A stretch of 32,804 nt of DNA. Origin: Thiobacillaceae bacterium. GTDB taxonomy: Bacteria; Pseudomonadota; Gammaproteobacteria; Burkholderiales; Thiobacillaceae. The translations under genes were made by a program, and so were the position numbers. Numbering within the stretch: position 1 is the stretch's first letter; each line of letters begins with the position of its first letter. This document shows positions 29,327-32,804 of the stretch, in pieces. A model generated the notes under the pieces. That model was not told the origin of the DNA. It was given only the letters and a program-made list of their open reading frames with translations, and did no database searches. The stretch covers positions 1 through 32,804 of the forward strand of contig JANWZL010000105.1 of the NCBI GenBank assembly GCA_025054655.1, read 5' to 3'.

Positions 29327-30502
29327 ATGAACACGCTTATGATTGGTCGTTTCGGACGCCTGCTGTGCGCCGGCCTTCTATCTGTGGCTCTGGCGCAGAT
29401 CACCGGCTGTGCCGTCATCCCGGGTACCCACACCTACGACATGCGTCAGCAGTCCGCCGTCAAACTGCCGGTCAAACAGGCCGAGGAGGTAGTTCCCGCC
29501 AATGTGAAACTGAGGCCCATCGACGCTCAGCTCATCATCGAGCAGGAGCGGGCCGCTCAGACCGCGGCGACCGAGCTGCGCCGCATGGCCGAGAAGTCGA
29601 GTCAATCCACCATCCCTGTGCCCGAATACAAGATCGGTCCAGGAGACATCCTGTCCATTACGGTATGGGAACATCCCGAGCTGACCATACCAGCAGGCCA
29701 GTTCCGGCGCGCTGAGGAGGCCGGACACGTGGTGGCGGAGGACGGCACCATTTTTTTCCCCTACGCTGGGGTGCTCAGGGTGGAGGGGCTCACCACCCGT
29801 GAGGTGCGCGCCATACTGGCGCAGCGCCTGACCAAGACGATCAAGAACCCGCAAGTGGACGTGCGTGTGATCTCCTTCCGCAGCAAGCGGGTGTACGTGG
29901 TGGGCGAGGTGACCAAACCCGGGCTGCAGGAGATCAACGACGTGCCGACCAGCATCCTAGACGCTATCAACCGCGCCGGCGGTCTCACGAAAGACGCCGA
30001 CGCAAGCCAGGTACTGCTCACCCGCGACGGCAAGACCTGGCGCGTGGATCTGCAGGCCTTGTACGAAGAAGGTGCGGTCAACCAGAACGTCATGCTCAAA
30101 CCCAATGACATCGTCTACGTGCCCGACCGTGCGCTTAACAAGGTCTTCGTCCTGGGCGAGGTGCAGAAACCCGGTGCCTATTTCATGAACAAGCGGCGTA
30201 TGACGCTCGCCGAGGCACTGGCCGAGGCCGGTTACATCAACCAGGATAAGGCCAACCCGCACTGGATCTTCGTCATGCGCGGCCAGGGCGACGTACCCGA
30301 GCTCTACCACCTGGATGCCAAGTCGCCCGATGCCCTGCTGCTGGCCGACCGCTTCACTCTGCGTCCACGCGATATCCTCTACGTCGATGCGGCTGAAGTG
30401 GCGCGCTGGAACCGAGTGATCACCAACGTGCTGCCCACGGTCAACCTGCTCAACACCCTGAGCGGCGTGAAATATCCGCTCTTTGGGGGCACCCAGCCCT
30501 GA
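29327..30502 (+). CDS. Wza-type polysaccharide export lipoprotein (ORF opens at 29294; 29327 preferred for the signal peptide)
   Basis: MNTLMIGRFGRLLCAGLLSVALAQITGC lipobox; EYKIGPGDILSITVWEHPELTIPAGQFR; SLBB-like repeats RVYVVGEVTKPG, KVFVLGEVQKPGAYFM. Confidence 0.93.
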   Translation: MNTLMIGRFGRLLCAGLLSVALAQITGCAVIPGTHTYDMRQQSAVKLPVKQAEEVVPANVKLRPIDAQLIIEQERAAQTAATELRRMAEKSSQSTIPVPEYKIGPGDILSITVWEHPELTIPAGQFRRAEEAGHVVAEDGTIFFPYAGVLRVEGLTTREVRAILAQRLTKTIKNPQVDVRVISFRSKRVYVVGEVTKPGLQEINDVPTSILDAINRAGGLTKDADASQVLLTRDGKTWRVDLQALYEEGAVNQNVMLKPNDIVYVPDRALNKVFVLGEVQKPGAYFMNKRRMTLAEALAEAGYINQDKANPHWIFVMRGQGDVPELYHLDAKSPDALLLADRFTLRPRDILYVDAAEVARWNRVITNVLPTVNLLNTLSGVKYPLFGGTQP

Positions 30503-30846
30503 CCTTGCGAGAAACCGGCCAGTCAGGTCATCTACGCCCCGAGATCTGATCCACATCGTGACCGCAGCGGCTCGGTAATCCTTTCCCCCATTCTGGACCG
30601 ATGCCGATAACCTGTGCGGAGGCCAACGGATACCTACTGGCGGCGTAGCTGGATGTAGGCCTGATGAGCCAGGTTCTAGGGATGGATGGGGTGAACCTTT
30701 GCATTGTGCCGCAATCCATGTGGGCTGCGTGAGCGCGAACGCCGGTGCTTGTAGGCGCACCAGTGAACTCGTATGGTGCCTTGCCGACGTTGTGTTAGCC
30801 TCTTCTTCATACGGGGAACCCTCCCATGGGGACTTGGGTAGAGGGT

Positions 30847-30864
30847 TGTCGGTTTTTTTTACAC
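30847..30864 (+). promoter_or_regulatory. Motif copy 3, TGTCGG-T8-ACAC (candidate UAS)
   Basis: tgtcggttttttttacac, 95-96 bp upstream of the sigma54 promoter at 30960. Confidence 0.65.
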
Positions 30865-30916
30865 TCGGAGCTTCCCTATCCTGTCCGACGCTCGCCGATG
30901 ATGTGATCCCCCGCTA

Positions 30917-30929
30917 TAACCTATTGACC
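30917..30929 (-). promoter_or_regulatory. Weak candidate IHF site
   Basis: TAACCTATTGACC matches 7 of 9 defined positions of YAANNNNTTGATW; same offset from the sigma54 site as the 27919 site. Confidence 0.35.
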
Positions 30930-30959
30930 GACAAAGATAGGGCAAGAGGCGTTTGTGCA

Positions 30960-30975
30960 TGGCACAAAACGTGCT
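30960..30975 (+). promoter_or_regulatory. Sigma54 promoter of the glycosyl-phosphotransferase gene
   Basis: TGGCAC-AAAAC-GTGCT; same -24/-12 words as the 27963 promoter. Confidence 0.8.
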
Positions 30976-31038
30976 TAACGACAGACGGCTGTGAGCCTGA
31001 TCACAGGGTCCTATTGTTCAAGACCAGATGGAGGTTAC

Positions 31039-32529
31039 ATGTGGTTTCACGTGGGACTGTTCGGCTTGTCCATACTCGCGGCAGGTCTGGCCTTGCGCTA
31101 TGGCATCGCCCTGAGCAGCCGCTACGGGCTGGTGGATCGTCCCTCGGGGCATAAGGCGCACACTCACAACACACCCTTCATCGGTGGGGTCGGTGTCTTG
31201 GTCGCCCTCGCCTGTACGTTGCCCATAATTGGGATAGAGGGATATGGGTCGGCCACCCAGCTCGTAACGCTAGGGGTGTGTGCGCTGGTCCTGTTCCTGA
31301 CAGGGTTCGCCGACGACCTGAGGCAGTTGGGTTTCAAACCCCGCTTGCTGATCCAATCCGGAGTGGTCTTACTCATGGCCTGGGTAGGGGGGGTCCACTT
31401 GCAGGACCTCGGCGCATTGCTTGGCCCGGATGAACTCAAACTGGGCTGGCTAGCGATCCCGTTCACCGTCTTCGCCGCGGTCGGCGTGATCAACGCCCTC
31501 AACATGATCGACGGCATTGATGGCCTGTCTGGCACGCTGTCCGCTATCACCCTGGCGTTCATCGCCCTCGTCGCACATACCGCGGGCGACCATATGATCC
31601 TTGGGCTTGCCGTGGCGCTGCTGGGAGGAGTGACAGCCTTCCTGTATTTTAACCTGCGCCATTCGGGCCGGCGACGCGCCCGCACCTTCCTGGGTGACAA
31701 TGGCAGCATGCTGCTTGGGCTGCTGCTAGCCTGGTTGCTCATCGACCTGACGCAGGGTGAGCAACGGGCCATCGCCCCCATCGTGGCGGTCTGGCTCTTC
31801 GCAGTGCCTCTCATGGACACGGTGGGCATCATGGTCCGCCGGGTCTGGCTGGGTAAGTCGCCTTTCAGTCCCGACCGTTATCATATCCATCACCTGTTCC
31901 TGCAAGCAGGGTTTCGGGTCGAGGAAACCGTCTATGCCATCGCCGCCATTCATCTCCTGTTTGGATTGATCGGGCTGTTGCTATACCACTACAACGTCCC
32001 GCAATCGTTCATGCTCACCCTCTTCCTCACCTTGTTTATGGGCTATGTATATTTTGTAGTGCGGCCGTGGCGGCTGGTGCCCAAGTTGCGCCGCTTGCAC
32101 GGTTGGTTGAGGCTACCCTCGCGTTATGCCAGCGGGGTGTTCATCGGATATTTTGCTGCGCACGAAGCTGAAGGGGTGCTTGCACCGGTGATCAAACAGC
32201 TGGAGGGCAAAGTGCCTTTCATAGTCCATGTATTTCACTGTAAGGGCTGCAAGGCAGAGACCAGTACCTATGCCCTGATCCAGTTCGAGGAACCGGATCT
32301 TGAGCTGAAGGCTGCTCAGGCACACATCTGGCAGCGCCGCATCCGCACCTTGCTGGCCCAATCAGGGCAACTCCAGGTTCGTCAGTATATCGAACGGCAG
32401 ACTAATGCCCTGACTGGCTCGGCCATCTCGCTGCTCGGTCGCCGTTGGCAAGACCGTCGTGCAGTTAAGGTCCATCACCTACTGTGGTCACATCCCAACG
32501 GCTATGGCGCTAGGGCGCTGGCCGCCTGA
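31039..32529 (+). CDS. WecA/MraY-family undecaprenyl-phosphate sugar-1-phosphate transferase with a C-terminal extension
   Basis: ATG 31039 preceded by GGAGG; NALNMIDGIDGLSG, FLGDNGSMLLGLLLAWLLIDLT, FSPDRYHIHHLFLQAGF; multiple TM segments. Confidence 0.92.
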   Translation: MWFHVGLFGLSILAAGLALRYGIALSSRYGLVDRPSGHKAHTHNTPFIGGVGVLVALACTLPIIGIEGYGSATQLVTLGVCALVLFLTGFADDLRQLGFKPRLLIQSGVVLLMAWVGGVHLQDLGALLGPDELKLGWLAIPFTVFAAVGVINALNMIDGIDGLSGTLSAITLAFIALVAHTAGDHMILGLAVALLGGVTAFLYFNLRHSGRRRARTFLGDNGSMLLGLLLAWLLIDLTQGEQRAIAPIVAVWLFAVPLMDTVGIMVRRVWLGKSPFSPDRYHIHHLFLQAGFRVEETVYAIAAIHLLFGLIGLLLYHYNVPQSFMLTLFLTLFMGYVYFVVRPWRLVPKLRRLHGWLRLPSRYASGVFIGYFAAHEAEGVLAPVIKQLEGKVPFIVHVFHCKGCKAETSTYALIQFEEPDLELKAAQAHIWQRRIRTLLAQSGQLQVRQYIERQTNALTGSAISLLGRRWQDRRAVKVHHLLWSHPNGYGARALAA

Positions 32530-32544
32530 GTCGACCTGCTCAAA

Positions 32545-32804
32545 GTGTTCCACCGCATCCTCGTCGTCTGCACCGGCAATGTCTGCCGTAGCCCCGCGAG
32601 CGAGGCCCTGCTACGCCAGCGTCTGCTGCGTGCAGGGTCTCAGGTCGAGGTGCAGTCGGCCGGGGTCGCGGCCCTGGTGGGCGAATCGGCCGACCCTCTG
32701 ATACGGTCGCGTCTGCTCGCCCTCGGTCTCGACATCGAGACGCACCGTGCACGCCAGCTTGAGCCTGAGCATGCCCGCTGGTCCGATCTCATCCTGGTCA
32801 TGGA
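32545..32804 (+). CDS. Low-molecular-weight protein tyrosine phosphatase (Wzb-like), truncated by window edge, GTG start
   Basis: FHRILVVCTGNVCRSPASEALLRQRL (CX5RS active site) ... VQSAGVAALVGESADPLI. Confidence 0.9.
   Translation, partial: MFHRILVVCTGNVCRSPASEALLRQRLLRAGSQVEVQSAGVAALVGESADPLIRSRLLALGLDIETHRARQLEPEHARWSDLILVM

Overview
GC-rich proteobacterial chromosome segment, probably from an autotroph. Left end, minus strand: an alpha-carboxysome operon in canonical order, cbbL-cbbS-csoS2-csoSCA-csoS4A-csoS4B-csoS1 (csoS1 truncated by the window edge), with a divergent cbbR-type LysR gene. Next: an RsmB-like RNA m5C methyltransferase; hsp20 with a sigma32-like promoter; a PhnD-like binding protein plus PAS/GGDEF/EAL pair; argA; a DUF2283 / frameshifted DUF4258-like pair; rsmE; a thioredoxin-like protein; an inositol-monophosphatase-family gene. 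Then a Calvin/glycolysis cluster (tkt-gap-pgk-pyk-fba), nadE and glnB. Right end: a PEP-CTERM protein, a Wza-type export lipoprotein, a WecA-type sugar-phosphate transferase and a partial low-MW protein tyrosine phosphatase (EPS locus). Best leads: (1) a near-identical 18-19 nt motif, TGTCGG-T8/9-ACAC, occurs three times, and two copies lie 96-109 bp upstream of near-identical sigma54 promoters with IHF-like sites at matching spacing; this looks like an enhancer (UAS) for a PEP-CTERM/EPS regulon. (2) Several intergenic gaps carry degenerate 7-nt-phased arrays, G-phased on the left and C-phased on the right, each locus with its own consensus shared by both arms. (3) csoS2 has an in-frame C CCA AAG heptamer, a 10-bp stem 3 nt downstream and an immediate -1-frame stop, a candidate programmed frameshift giving a short CsoS2. 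All calls come from reading the sequence; no database search or folding software was run.
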